Below, one piece after another: positions 1 through 7,810 of a DNA stretch of 37,988 nt. The stretch is from Labilithrix sp. (lineage in GTDB: Bacteria; Myxococcota; Polyangia; Polyangiales; Polyangiaceae). The translations under genes were made by a program, and so were the position numbers. The notes beneath the pieces were generated by a model, which saw nothing but the letters and a program-made list of their open reading frames with translations, was not told the DNA's origin and made no database searches. Position 1 is the stretch's first letter; every line of letters begins with the position of its first letter. Where the stretch lies: assembly GCA_028287035.1 (NCBI GenBank), contig JAQBQL010000047.1, forward strand, positions 1 through 37,988. The letters are read 5' to 3'.

Positions 1-48
1 GTGGCCGGGCCGGCCAGCCCCCTGGCCCGCGCCACCCCGCGCCGCGCC

Positions 49-756
49 TCACCCCGCGCCGGCGGTACCGAGCAGGTGGCCGATGAGCGCGGTGATCGCC
101 ATCGCCGCCGTCCCCCCGAGCACGACCCGGAAGGCCGCCCGCACGACGGGCGCGCCGCCCAGATGCCCGCCGGCCCCGCCGAGCGCCGCGAGGCTCACCA
201 CGCTGACCCCGGCGATGGCCGCGATGCGCAGCTGCGGCGGCGCGAGCAGCAGGGCGATGATCGGCAGCAGCGCCATCGACGCGAAGCTCGCCGCCGATAC
301 CGCGGCGGCCTGGAGCGGGCGCGCGCGCGTCGCATCCTGGAGCCCGAGCTCGTCACGGAGGTGCGCGTCGAGCCGCCGTTCGCCGTCGCTGAGCTGCTTC
401 GCCACCTCGAGCGCGAGCTCCGGAGCGAGGCCGCGGCGCCGGTAGATCCCGGCGAGCTCCTCGAGCTCCCCCGGAGGGTCGGCCTCGAGCTCGCGCATCT
501 CGCGCGCGATGTCGGCCTCCTCGGCGTCGCGCTGCGAGCTGACTGACACGTACTCGCCGGCGGCCATCGACAGCGCGCCGGCGACCAGGCCGGCCACGCC
601 GGCGACGAGGATCGACGAACGAGACGCCTGCGCGGCGGCGACCCCCATCATCAGGCTCGCCGTGGACACGACGCCGTCGTCGGCGCCGAGCACCGCCGCG
701 CGCAGCCACCCGCCGCGCTCGCCGCGATGCCCCTCGGTGTGCTTTCTCACGCGCAC
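49..756 (-). CDS. VIT1/CCC1 family membrane transporter (Fe/Mn type)
   Basis: This 235-residue protein looks like a VIT1/CCC1 family transporter, a group that moves Fe2+ or Mn2+ across membranes. An N-terminal stretch (about residues 17-37, with LGADDGVVSTASLMMG) matches the family signature around the first helix. A second helix follows at about 48-70 and ends in MAAGEYVSVSSQRDAEEAD, the conserved run into the cytosolic metal-binding domain. Residues 85-140 are charged and helical, as expected for that domain, and three hydrophobic helices close the protein. The length is normal for the family. The start is GTG at 754-756; a second in-frame GTG two codons later is also possible. The gene lies 36 nt downstream of the lipoprotein gene on the same strand and may be co-transcribed. 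Substrate metal is not determined by the sequence. Confidence 0.85.
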   Translation of the reverse strand: MRVRKHTEGHRGERGGWLRAAVLGADDGVVSTASLMMGVAAAQASRSSILVAGVAGLVAGALSMAAGEYVSVSSQRDAEEADIAREMRELEADPPGELEELAGIYRRRGLAPELALEVAKQLSDGERRLDAHLRDELGLQDATRARPLQAAAVSAASFASMALLPIIALLLAPPQLRIAAIAGVSVVSLAALGGAGGHLGGAPVVRAAFRVVLGGTAAMAITALIGHLLGTAGAG

Positions 757-792
757 ACCTCTACCACCGACCGTGACCGCGCGTGAGGAGGC

Positions 793-1752
793 TCAGTTGC
801 TGGCGCAGATGCCGAACGCCCCGTCCTTGAACGCGGCGCTCGGCACGCACGTCTGCGGCGACGGGCAGTCGCTCGCGCTGACCTTGCATAGCTTGAAGCA
901 CTTGCGCGCGCCGGGCTGGCCGAGACACGCGAGGTCGGCCGCGCAGTGCGACTCGTCGCACGAGTCGCCGACCTGACGATCACCGACCGCGACGCACCCG
1001 GTATCGCCGCTCTCGGTCACGACGGTGCACGTCTCGGAGGCCGCGCACTCACCCTTGCCGAGCAGCGTGCTGCAGCGCTTCACCGGCATGCAGACGGGCG
1101 CCTTTGCGTTCAGATCGACGAGGCTCTGCACGTCGCAGAACGTGGCGCTCCCGTTGGCGAGTGTCCCCGAGCAGGTGCCGGTGCAGCAGTAATGCCGGCA
1201 CGACTTGTTGCCCTTCTCGCCCGCGACGCAGTCGTAGCCAGGCGCGCAGTCGGAGCCGCGGTCGCACGTGGCGCCGTTGGTGCCCGCGGCCGCCGACTCG
1301 CCGAAGCATTGCGGGGCGACGCCGCCGTCGTCGCCATGGGTGAGGCGGCAGCTGTGCGCGTCCTCGCCGTCCGTCCCGGCGCCCGCGTCGGGGGACGCCT
1401 GCGCCGCGCACTCCTTGCTCGACGCGGAGCGCTCGTGCGCGTCGTCATCGGGCATGCAGCTGTCCGCCTGCGCGGTGTTGCAGAGCGGGTTGCCGCGGTA
1501 GCGGCCCGAGCTCGCGGTGCCCCCATCGCTGAGCGGCTTCGGCGTGCCCCCGCCCGTCGTCGTGTCGTCGGGGCGCTGCGTACCCTGCTGCGCCACGTCG
1601 CCGGGCGTGACCTCCTCGGCCGAGCACGCGACCACGGCGAACGCGGTTCCGAGGGCGGCGAGCACGACTGCGAGCGGAGCGAAGCGGAGGAGCAAGAGGG
1701 TGACCACCGGTCGAGGGCCGCGGGCGACGCGGCCAGAAGCACGTAATGACAA
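793..1752 (-). CDS. Cys-rich lipoprotein, myxobacterial type
   Basis: This is a predicted secreted lipoprotein of about 319 residues with no recognised enzyme domain. A basic N-terminus and a hydrophobic stretch (about 17-42) end in a lipobox, AVVAC, with the lipidated Cys at about residue 43. After a Ser/Thr/Gly-rich linker the protein carries many cysteines in CxxGxxC-like spacings (for example CDRGSDCAPGYDC and CDESHCAADLAC), typical of disulfide-rich surface proteins common in Polyangiales. The start is doubtful. The TTG at 1750-1752 gives the basic n-region but has no visible ribosome site and lies inside an inverted repeat at 1742-1762; an in-frame GTG at 1705-1707 would start just before the hydrophobic core. 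The VIT-type transporter follows 36 nt downstream. Function is unknown; an envelope or cell-surface role is inferred. Confidence 0.75.
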   Translation of the reverse strand: MSLRASGRVARGPRPVVTLLLLRFAPLAVVLAALGTAFAVVACSAEEVTPGDVAQQGTQRPDDTTTGGGTPKPLSDGGTASSGRYRGNPLCNTAQADSCMPDDDAHERSASSKECAAQASPDAGAGTDGEDAHSCRLTHGDDGGVAPQCFGESAAAGTNGATCDRGSDCAPGYDCVAGEKGNKSCRHYCCTGTCSGTLANGSATFCDVQSLVDLNAKAPVCMPVKRCSTLLGKGECAASETCTVVTESGDTGCVAVGDRQVGDSCDESHCAADLACLGQPGARKCFKLCKVSASDCPSPQTCVPSAAFKDGAFGICASN

Positions 1753-1762
1753 GCGTATTACG
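1742..1762. promoter_or_regulatory. Inverted repeat, possible operator for the Cys-rich lipoprotein
   Basis: CGTAAT (1742-1747) and ATTACG (1757-1762) form a perfect 6-bp inverted repeat with a 9-nt spacer. It is A/T-rich against a very G+C-rich background and lies at the 5' end of the lipoprotein gene, within the 183-nt gap that separates it from the upstream gene. The minus strand also reads TAATAC here, a weak -10 match. A repressor operator is an inference. Nothing else in the gap to 1935 was recognised. Confidence 0.3.
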
Positions 1763-1935
1763 AACCGCAGACGACGACGAATGATTCACGCCTCGTGCCG
1801 GCCTCCGCCCGCACGAAGAACCCGCGACAAACCGGGGCGATCGCGGTGCCGCCGCGCGCGGCTCCCGCCGTCACCCCTGACGCCGGTGTCGTGGGTGGCG
1901 CGGATCCGCACCGCCGTGCACCCCGCCGGGATGGC

Positions 1936-3984
1936 TCAGCGCGTCTCGACGTCCCGGGTCACCGCGTTGCCCGCGGCATCGAACGCGCGGACCACCACGA
2001 TGTGCGAGCCGGGGGGCACGATCGCCCCGACGTCCGCGTCGACCGCCTCGTCGAGGGTGTCGTAGATGCCGTCGGCGGCGGCGAGCGGGCGCCACTCGAG
2101 CTTGCCGTCGACCGCGACCTCGACCCTGGTGATGGGCGAGGTCCCGTCGACGACGCGGGCCCGGAGGCGCCGGCCGTTGATGGCGAGGTTGTCGATGCGG
2201 GGCGGCGTGTTGTCGACGAGCACCGTCTCCGAATCGAGGGCGTGCTTCTGCACCTGGTCGATCGGATTGGCGGGCTCGTCGCTCGCCTCCACCCGGACGC
2301 GGTACTTGCCCTCGGGAAGCGCCGCCGTGTCCCAGTCGAGCTCGGGCTTGGTGAGCACGTCGTCGGTCTTCAGGGCGTCGCGCCAGAGGGTCTGCCCCTC
2401 GCGCTTGAAGGCGACGCGGTAGCGGAGCGGATCGCTGTCGGGGTTCTCGACCTTCCAGGTCACCTTCACGACGCTGTCGTGCTTGTTCGGCTCGCCGCCG
2501 CTCGCGGGCACGTCCTTCTGCGGCTCACGGACGGGCGCGCTCTTCGGCGACGCGCTGACCTCGGTGACCACCGGCCGGACGTTCTCGGTCACGAACGGGA
2601 TCGTGACCTCGCTCAGCACCGCGTTCGGGTCACGCGTCCACCGTGCGCGCACCTGGACGAAGCGCGCGGCCGGGGAGGTGATGGGACCGGCCGCGGCGAG
2701 CGGGTTGCTCCACGCGGACCAGGTCGCGTCGGGCGTCGTCGTGTTGCCGGAGCGCGTCGACAGCTCGAGGTTGCCGGTCGACTGCCACGACAGATGACCG
2801 AACCGCGCGTTCAGCGTCGCATCGAGCACCTTGCTCGTCCACACCGCGTCCGCGCCGCCCTTGCCGAGGATGCGATGCGCGATCGGCGGATCGCTGGTGG
2901 CGACGACGCCCTTGCCGCCGACGAGGCTGATCGCGCCGACCTGCCGCTCGTCGGTGTCGGCGACGAGCGTGACGACGTGCGCGTCGTCCACGGTGTAGAT
3001 GCGCCCGTTCGCGCCGGTGCCGACGAAGGGCCGTCCCTGCTCGTCGAGGGCGAGCGCGAGGTAGTGCGTGTCGTCGTGCTTCATCATGCGCTCGGCGCGG
3101 CCCTGCGCGTCGAAGCGGTAGAGGACGCCCTTGCCGGCCTTGGGGCGCGGCGCGGTGGCCGGGCCGGCCGGCGTGCGACCGACCGCGGGCGAGCGCTTCG
3201 GCGGCTCGGGCGCCTCGCCGTACTCGTTGGCGATCGCCCAGATGATCCCCTTCGACACGGCGACGCCCTTGACCTCCTCGCCGGGAAGCGTCGCGAGCAC
3301 GGTCGCGCGTCCCGGCCCGGTGATGCGATAGAGGTTGCCCTTGCCGCTCGAGCCGGCGAGCAGATCGCCGTTGTCCATCATCGCGAGTGAGACGAGGTGG
3401 CCCTCGCTGCATCGGTAATAGACGGAGCTGGCGCCGCTCGGCTCGACCCGGAACACCTTGCCCTCGGGGCCGGTCGCCGCGAAGAGGCCGGTGCCGGCCC
3501 GGTCGAGCACGAGCGCCCAGACGTGGCTCGCGTCCGGCAGCGTCGCGAACACGTCGGCCTTGCCCTGGCTGATCCTGAAGATCTTCCCGTCCGGCATCGT
3601 CGCCGCGTAGATCGCGCCGCCCTTGGCCTGCACCATCGACGTGACGGCGAGCGCGCCCGTGTCGGCGAACAGCGTGACCGCGTCACCGGCGAGCTTGTAG
3701 ACCTTGCCGTGCGGGCTCGTGCCGAGGAGCGTCGTTCCGTCGGCGAGAGTCAGCGCCGCGAACGACGCGCTCGCCTCGGGGATGGGCGCGCTGCCGAGCG
3801 TGAAGCCGGCCCGGACGGCGCCGTCGGAGCTCACGCTCGTCCCCTTGAGATCGCCGCCCGAGAGCTTGTCGAGGGTGTCGAGCACGAACGTGCGCGTACC
3901 GACCGCGCCGGCGTGCGAGGTCCCGAGGGCGGAGGCGAGAACGAGCGCGGCGCAGACCGAGGCGCGCGCGAGCGAGAAGCGCAT
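1936..3984 (-). CDS. Secreted beta-propeller protein with C-terminal Ig/FN3-like domains
   Basis: The 682-residue protein begins with a Sec signal peptide (basic start, hydrophobic core to about residue 21, cleavage near SHAGA). Residues 70-390 contain repeated units of the form hydrophobic-G-x-(I/V/L)-(Y/F)-(R/K), for example HGKVYKL, DGKIFRI, EGKVFRV, KGNLYRI and NGRIYTV, which is the pattern of a beta-propeller built from short blades. A Pro/Lys-rich insertion at about 265-290 interrupts the blades. The C-terminal half (about 400-682) reads as two or three beta-sandwich modules; the last contains DNTPPRIDNL and ends in GSHIVVVRAFDAAGNAV, a fibronectin/Ig-like strand pattern. An extracellular or periplasmic binding role is inferred; no catalytic motif was seen. 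It follows the S55 protease-like gene but is separated from it by a probable terminator. Confidence 0.7.
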   Translation of the reverse strand: MRFSLARASVCAALVLASALGTSHAGAVGTRTFVLDTLDKLSGGDLKGTSVSSDGAVRAGFTLGSAPIPEASASFAALTLADGTTLLGTSPHGKVYKLAGDAVTLFADTGALAVTSMVQAKGGAIYAATMPDGKIFRISQGKADVFATLPDASHVWALVLDRAGTGLFAATGPEGKVFRVEPSGASSVYYRCSEGHLVSLAMMDNGDLLAGSSGKGNLYRITGPGRATVLATLPGEEVKGVAVSKGIIWAIANEYGEAPEPPKRSPAVGRTPAGPATAPRPKAGKGVLYRFDAQGRAERMMKHDDTHYLALALDEQGRPFVGTGANGRIYTVDDAHVVTLVADTDERQVGAISLVGGKGVVATSDPPIAHRILGKGGADAVWTSKVLDATLNARFGHLSWQSTGNLELSTRSGNTTTPDATWSAWSNPLAAAGPITSPAARFVQVRARWTRDPNAVLSEVTIPFVTENVRPVVTEVSASPKSAPVREPQKDVPASGGEPNKHDSVVKVTWKVENPDSDPLRYRVAFKREGQTLWRDALKTDDVLTKPELDWDTAALPEGKYRVRVEASDEPANPIDQVQKHALDSETVLVDNTPPRIDNLAINGRRLRARVVDGTSPITRVEVAVDGKLEWRPLAAADGIYDTLDEAVDADVGAIVPPGSHIVVVRAFDAAGNAVTRDVETR

Positions 3985-4016
3985 CCCCCGATCCTACACC
4001 GCCCGGCGCCCCACGG

Positions 4017-4038
4017 AAAAAACCCGGCTCACGCGGGC
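4017..4038 (-). terminator. Probable rho-independent terminator of the S55-like gene
   Basis: On the minus strand CCCG pairs with CGGG across a 7-nt loop (4023-4037) and is followed by six consecutive T (4022-4017). It lies 18 nt past the stop codon at 4057, in the right orientation. The stem is short, so strength is uncertain. It separates the kinase/S55 pair from the propeller gene. Confidence 0.5.
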
Positions 4039-4056
4039 AAGCCCAGGCAGGCGCCT

Positions 4057-5970
4057 TCAGCGCATCGGCGTCTTCACGTGGACCTTCGCGCGCTCGGTCC
4101 CGTCGACGTAACGGTCGAGCGGCGTGACCACGCGGGCCATCGACGCGAACGGATCGGGCGCCACGTCCGAGCTGACGGGACGGAGCGCATCGAGCGCGAA
4201 GGCGGGCAGCCGGTCGGCGACGTGCCCCTCGTAGGCGACCCCGACCGCGCGGTTCCGGTACTGCACGACGAGGCTGCGCGGCAGCACCGTCTGCTTCGTG
4301 GAGTTCGCGAGCAGCTCGCCGAGGTTCTGCGGGGACGCGAGGTCCGGCACGACCGCGTAGCCGGGCGCGATCTCGAGCTCCACGTCCTTGCCGGCCATCT
4401 CGTCGGGGAAGCGCACCTCGAGGACGCGCGTGACCTCGGGCCCGGCATACGGCACGAGGTGAACGCGGAGACGCGCCGGCTGTCCGACGTCGACGACGGG
4501 ATCGAGCACGTCGACGCCGCGCAGCCGCCAGAGGTCACGCGTGTAGTCGACGGTGATGGTCCCCTCGACGCGGTCGATGTGGGTCTTCTCCCAGGGGTTG
4601 TTGAGCACCTCGCCGACCGCGCGGCCGATCTTGGAGTGCGCGAAGTCGCCCGCGTCGGGCATGCCACCGACCGCGACGCCGAAGTCGTCGAGCTCGATCG
4701 CGCCGTGGCCGCGGACGCCGAGCTTCGTCTTCAGGTGCCAGGTGACGTCGCGCCGCTCGCTGATCGTCGCGTCGACCACCGAGCCGAGCACCGACGCCAC
4801 GAGCGAGGCGCTCATGAAGCGGTCGTCGGTGATCTGGACGTTCCACGTCTTCTTCGTGATCCCGTCGGCGCCCTTGATCTCGATGGCCATCGGGAACATC
4901 GGCGCGGGCTTGCTCTCGTCGACGACGACCGCGCTCTGCCGGTCCTGCACGAGCGACCCGAGCGGCCGCACCGCCTCGCCGATCTTCGAGCTCGCCTGGT
5001 CGCTCGCGAAGATCCAGTGGACCGTGCCGATGGCCGCGGGCAGCGCGCTGGTACCGGCCTCCATCATCGGGTGACCGAAGCCGCACAGCCGGTTGCCCTC
5101 GACGTGCGTGACGGTGCCGAGGCCCATGAACGACACGTCGCCGCTCGCCATCTGCACGCCGAGCGCGCCGCCGTCGACGTAGTGGAGCGGCGCATTCGGG
5201 TCCTGCTTGCCGCCGCCGCCGCCGGCCTGCATCGGCTCGAGGCCGAGCGGTCCGAACAGCTTCGACACGAGCGCCATCGACCGATCGCTCATGCCGCCGA
5301 GCATCAGCGGGGTCGCCGCCGGGCGGACGGGCTTCGCGGGATCCTGGCCCATCGTCATGCGCGAGGCGACCTGCCGGGCGTGGGTCTCGAGATCGTAGGT
5401 GCCGGGCGCGCCGTCGAAGGCGGTCGCGCCGGTGCCGGGGCCGAGGTCGTTCTCGGCGCGCTTCTTCGGCGCGGGCTCGGCGCTCGCGCGCGGCAGGGGA
5501 GCGCCGCCCTCGAGCGGCCAGAACCCCGGCGGGATGGGCCGGCGCATCTCGCTCAGCATCAGGTTGATGGGCGTGACGCCGGCGATCGGCTCGACCGCGA
5601 ACGAGGACCACGAGTACGCGTAGGCGCCGGCGAGGCGGCCATCGAGGTAGATCGGGCTGCCGCTCATGCCGCGCACCGTCTTCGTGACGTTGAGGCGCGG
5701 GTGGGGCGTCTTGATGAGCACCAGCTCCTGGCCGGGCCGGAAGTTGCGGAGCACGCCGACGACCTCGACATCGAACCGCTCGGGCTGCGTGCCCTTGAAG
5801 ACGGTGAGGCCGTAGCCCTTCATCCCGTCCTTGATCTCGTCGACCGAGATCGTCGTGCCCTTCTGGTCGCCGTGGGCGAGCGGGATGGTCAGGCCGAGAC
5901 CCGCGAGGAGGCCGATGGCGAGCGCGCCGATCGGCAAGAATTCGTTCCGCACCTCCTCATGGTTACGCAC
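4057..5970 (-). CDS. SpoIVB-like (peptidase S55 family) exported protein
   Basis: A protein of up to 637 residues with the signatures of the S55/SpoIVB family. After an N-terminal hydrophobic segment (about 12-33) comes the conserved KDGMKGYGLTVFKGT and FDVEVVGVL region, then GMSGSPIYLDG (101-111), which carries the presumed nucleophile Ser103 or Ser105. Further on is GLGTVTHVEGNRLCGFGHPM with His300. In Bacillus SpoIVB the His precedes the GMSGSP serine; here the order is reversed. Residues 160-260 are Pro/Gly-rich and low complexity. The start is ambiguous: GTG 5968-5970 lacks a ribosome site. A strong AGGAGGTG (minus 5957-5950) points to a later start, perhaps TTG at 5935-5937, which still leaves a signal-like segment. 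The gene follows the kinase by 21 nt and is probably co-transcribed with it. Protease activity is inferred, not shown. Confidence 0.8.
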   Translation of the reverse strand: MRNHEEVRNEFLPIGALAIGLLAGLGLTIPLAHGDQKGTTISVDEIKDGMKGYGLTVFKGTQPERFDVEVVGVLRNFRPGQELVLIKTPHPRLNVTKTVRGMSGSPIYLDGRLAGAYAYSWSSFAVEPIAGVTPINLMLSEMRRPIPPGFWPLEGGAPLPRASAEPAPKKRAENDLGPGTGATAFDGAPGTYDLETHARQVASRMTMGQDPAKPVRPAATPLMLGGMSDRSMALVSKLFGPLGLEPMQAGGGGGKQDPNAPLHYVDGGALGVQMASGDVSFMGLGTVTHVEGNRLCGFGHPMMEAGTSALPAAIGTVHWIFASDQASSKIGEAVRPLGSLVQDRQSAVVVDESKPAPMFPMAIEIKGADGITKKTWNVQITDDRFMSASLVASVLGSVVDATISERRDVTWHLKTKLGVRGHGAIELDDFGVAVGGMPDAGDFAHSKIGRAVGEVLNNPWEKTHIDRVEGTITVDYTRDLWRLRGVDVLDPVVDVGQPARLRVHLVPYAGPEVTRVLEVRFPDEMAGKDVELEIAPGYAVVPDLASPQNLGELLANSTKQTVLPRSLVVQYRNRAVGVAYEGHVADRLPAFALDALRPVSSDVAPDPFASMARVVTPLDRYVDGTERAKVHVKTPMR

Positions 5971-5991
5971 ACGCGCGGAACCGTAAAGCTT

Positions 5992-7659
5992 TCACTCGTA
6001 CGGGTTGGGCGGCGCGTTCTCGCCCGGGCTCTCCGGCGGGTCGGCGGGATCCTTCGGCAGAGGCTTCGCGCCGGCGTCGAGGAGGCGCTTCCTGGAGGAG
6101 CTCATGGGCCGCGGGGCCTCGGGCGTGGCCGGCGTGAGCGTCACGTCGAGCTCGGGCGGGCTCGAGGAGTCGATGACGACGACGCGGTCGTCGTACTTGT
6201 CGGCGCGGACGAGCACGAGCATGGTCTTGCCAGGGTCGGGCTTCGTGATGATGTCGGCGCCGCGCGGCAGGACCACGCCGTCGAGGATGAGCACGGCCGT
6301 GTCGGGCGTCGCACGCAGGTGGACGCGTCCGCGCGTGGCCCCGGCGCTCGCGGCGGCGGCGGCGGCGCTCGCGCGTTCGGCGGCGATGGCCGCGAGCTGC
6401 GCGCTCGCCGCGGCGCTGGCCGATGCCTCGGCCCGTACGCGATCGGCGCGCGCCTTCCGCTGCCCGTGCACGTACGAGAGCACGCCGACCCCGAGCACGA
6501 TGCCGAGGAGCGCGGCGGTGAGCACGACGAACACGTTGCGCCGCACCGGCGCGTCGCCGCCCTCGACCATCATCGCGCCGCTGCCGGAGTCGAGGCCGCC
6601 CGCCGCCTCGACCGCGGCCGGCACCCAGGCGGTCGGCGCGGTGCGCACGAGCAGCGGATTGGCGGCGTCGTCGCGGAGCGCCCGCGCGCGCTGCTCGAGC
6701 TCCTCGCCGCAGCGCTCGCGGATGAGCGCCGCGATCTGCGCGTCGCCCACCGCCGGCCCGCTGTTCCGCAGGTAGGCCTCGAGCGCGAGGCGCATCTGCT
6801 CGGCGCTGGCGTACCGGTTCTGCGGATCGTTGGCGAGCGCGCGCATGACCACGATCGCGAGCTCGTGCGGATACTGCGGGATGATCGCGGCGGGCGGCTC
6901 GTATCGCCCGAGCACGATCGACGTCATCACCTGCGGATCGTGCTCGCCCTGGAAGGGCCGCTGTCCCGTCGTGATCTCGTAGAGAACGCAGCCGAGCGCG
7001 AACACGTCGGCGCGCCGGTCGACGAAGCCGCCGGTGAGCTGCTCCGGCGCCATGTACGCGAGCTTGCCCTTCAGCTGCCCGGCGATCGTCATGTGCGACT
7101 TGCCGAGGGCCTTGGCGACGCCGAAGTCGGTGACCTTCACCGAGCCCGCCGAGGTGATGAGCAAGTTGTGCGGGGACATGTCCCGGTGCACGACGCCGAG
7201 GGGGCGTCCGTCTTCCCCGAGCAGCTCGTGGGCCGCGTGGAGGCCGGCGCACGCGTCGGCGACGATGCGCGCGGCGATGCGCGGACGGATCGGGACGCGG
7301 TCGCACTCGGTCACGTCGTGGGTGCCGGGACGGAGGACGCGGATGAGCGAGGGGCCGTCCAGCCACTGCATCGCGAGGAAGAGGACGCCGTCCTGCTCGC
7401 CCATCTGGAACGTGCTGCACACGTTGGGATGGCGGACCCGCGACGCGATGCGCGCCTCGTCGAGGAACATCTTCCGGAACTCGACGTTCTCGGCGAGCTC
7501 CGGAAGGAGCATCTTCAGCGCGACGACGTCCTTCGTTCCGCGGACGCGCGCGGCCCACACGGTGGCCATGCCGCCGGCGCCGATCGGAGCGATGAGCTCG
7601 TACGGGCCGAGGATGCTCCCCGCCTGAAGATCCTCGGCGTCGGTCCGGACCTCGGTCAC
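5992..7659 (-). CDS. Membrane-anchored Ser/Thr protein kinase (PknB/Hanks type)
   Basis: A 555-residue receptor-type kinase. The kinase domain (about 18-298) has every key element: glycine loop GAGGMATVW (27-35), VALK with Lys49, the alpha-C Glu68, HRDMSPHN (158-165, catalytic Asp160 and Asn165), DFG (178-180) and APE (204-206). The HRDxSPxN form, with Ser in place of the usual Lys, is common in myxobacterial kinases. An acidic/Ala-rich linker follows, then a single transmembrane helix at about 375-396. An Ala/Ser-rich helical stretch (400-440) leads to a small beta domain (about 445-515) that resembles a PEGA domain and would lie outside the membrane. The start is GTG at 7657-7659 with GGAG 9 nt upstream. 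Divergent from cstA; the S55-like gene follows 21 nt later, suggesting a signalling/proteolysis pair. Confidence 0.93.
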   Translation of the reverse strand: MTEVRTDAEDLQAGSILGPYELIAPIGAGGMATVWAARVRGTKDVVALKMLLPELAENVEFRKMFLDEARIASRVRHPNVCSTFQMGEQDGVLFLAMQWLDGPSLIRVLRPGTHDVTECDRVPIRPRIAARIVADACAGLHAAHELLGEDGRPLGVVHRDMSPHNLLITSAGSVKVTDFGVAKALGKSHMTIAGQLKGKLAYMAPEQLTGGFVDRRADVFALGCVLYEITTGQRPFQGEHDPQVMTSIVLGRYEPPAAIIPQYPHELAIVVMRALANDPQNRYASAEQMRLALEAYLRNSGPAVGDAQIAALIRERCGEELEQRARALRDDAANPLLVRTAPTAWVPAAVEAAGGLDSGSGAMMVEGGDAPVRRNVFVVLTAALLGIVLGVGVLSYVHGQRKARADRVRAEASASAAASAQLAAIAAERASAAAAAASAGATRGRVHLRATPDTAVLILDGVVLPRGADIITKPDPGKTMLVLVRADKYDDRVVVIDSSSPPELDVTLTPATPEAPRPMSSSRKRLLDAGAKPLPKDPADPPESPGENAPPNPYE

Positions 7660-7789
7660 CTTGCTCCGCAGTATAGGAGACGCTTGGCTCTCCGCGTCAT
7701 CTCATCACAGTCCCGCGCAGGGGGCCGGGATGGATCGCCGGCTCACCGCCGCGCCGCGTCGCGCCGGCTCGAGGTAGGCGGGACGGCGA

Positions 7790-7808
7790 CCGTGCGTTAG
7801 AAGCACGG
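7790..7808 (+). promoter_or_regulatory. 5' leader hairpin before cstA
   Basis: CCGTGC (7790-7795) and GCACGG (7803-7808) are perfectly complementary with the 7-nt loop GTTAGAA between them; the stem ends two bases before the ATG at 7811. The only Shine-Dalgarno-like bases (AGAAG) lie in the loop and first stem base, so folding should affect ribosome access. The stem edge plus start reads GCACGGACATG, with an A-N-GGA-like core as in CsrA sites. Regulation through this hairpin is inferred. Confidence 0.4.
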
Positions 7809-7810
7809 AC

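Noticed and set aside
1..48. Possible upstream gene end at the window edge
   Set aside because: Too short to judge; no motif on either strand.
1795..3390. Long plus-strand open frame opposite the propeller gene
   Set aside because: Same antisense composition and no start context; the minus-strand gene has a signal peptide and repeats.
7660..7689. TATACT (minus 7675-7670) as a -10 for the kinase gene
   Set aside because: The transcript would start inside or after the ribosome site, and no -35 lies at a proper distance.
3397..7800. A 4.4-kb open frame on the plus strand opposite the S55 and kinase genes
   Set aside because: Its product is an Arg/Asp/His/Ala-rich string with no domain, as expected for the antisense frame of G+C-rich genes; the minus-strand genes have full motif sets.
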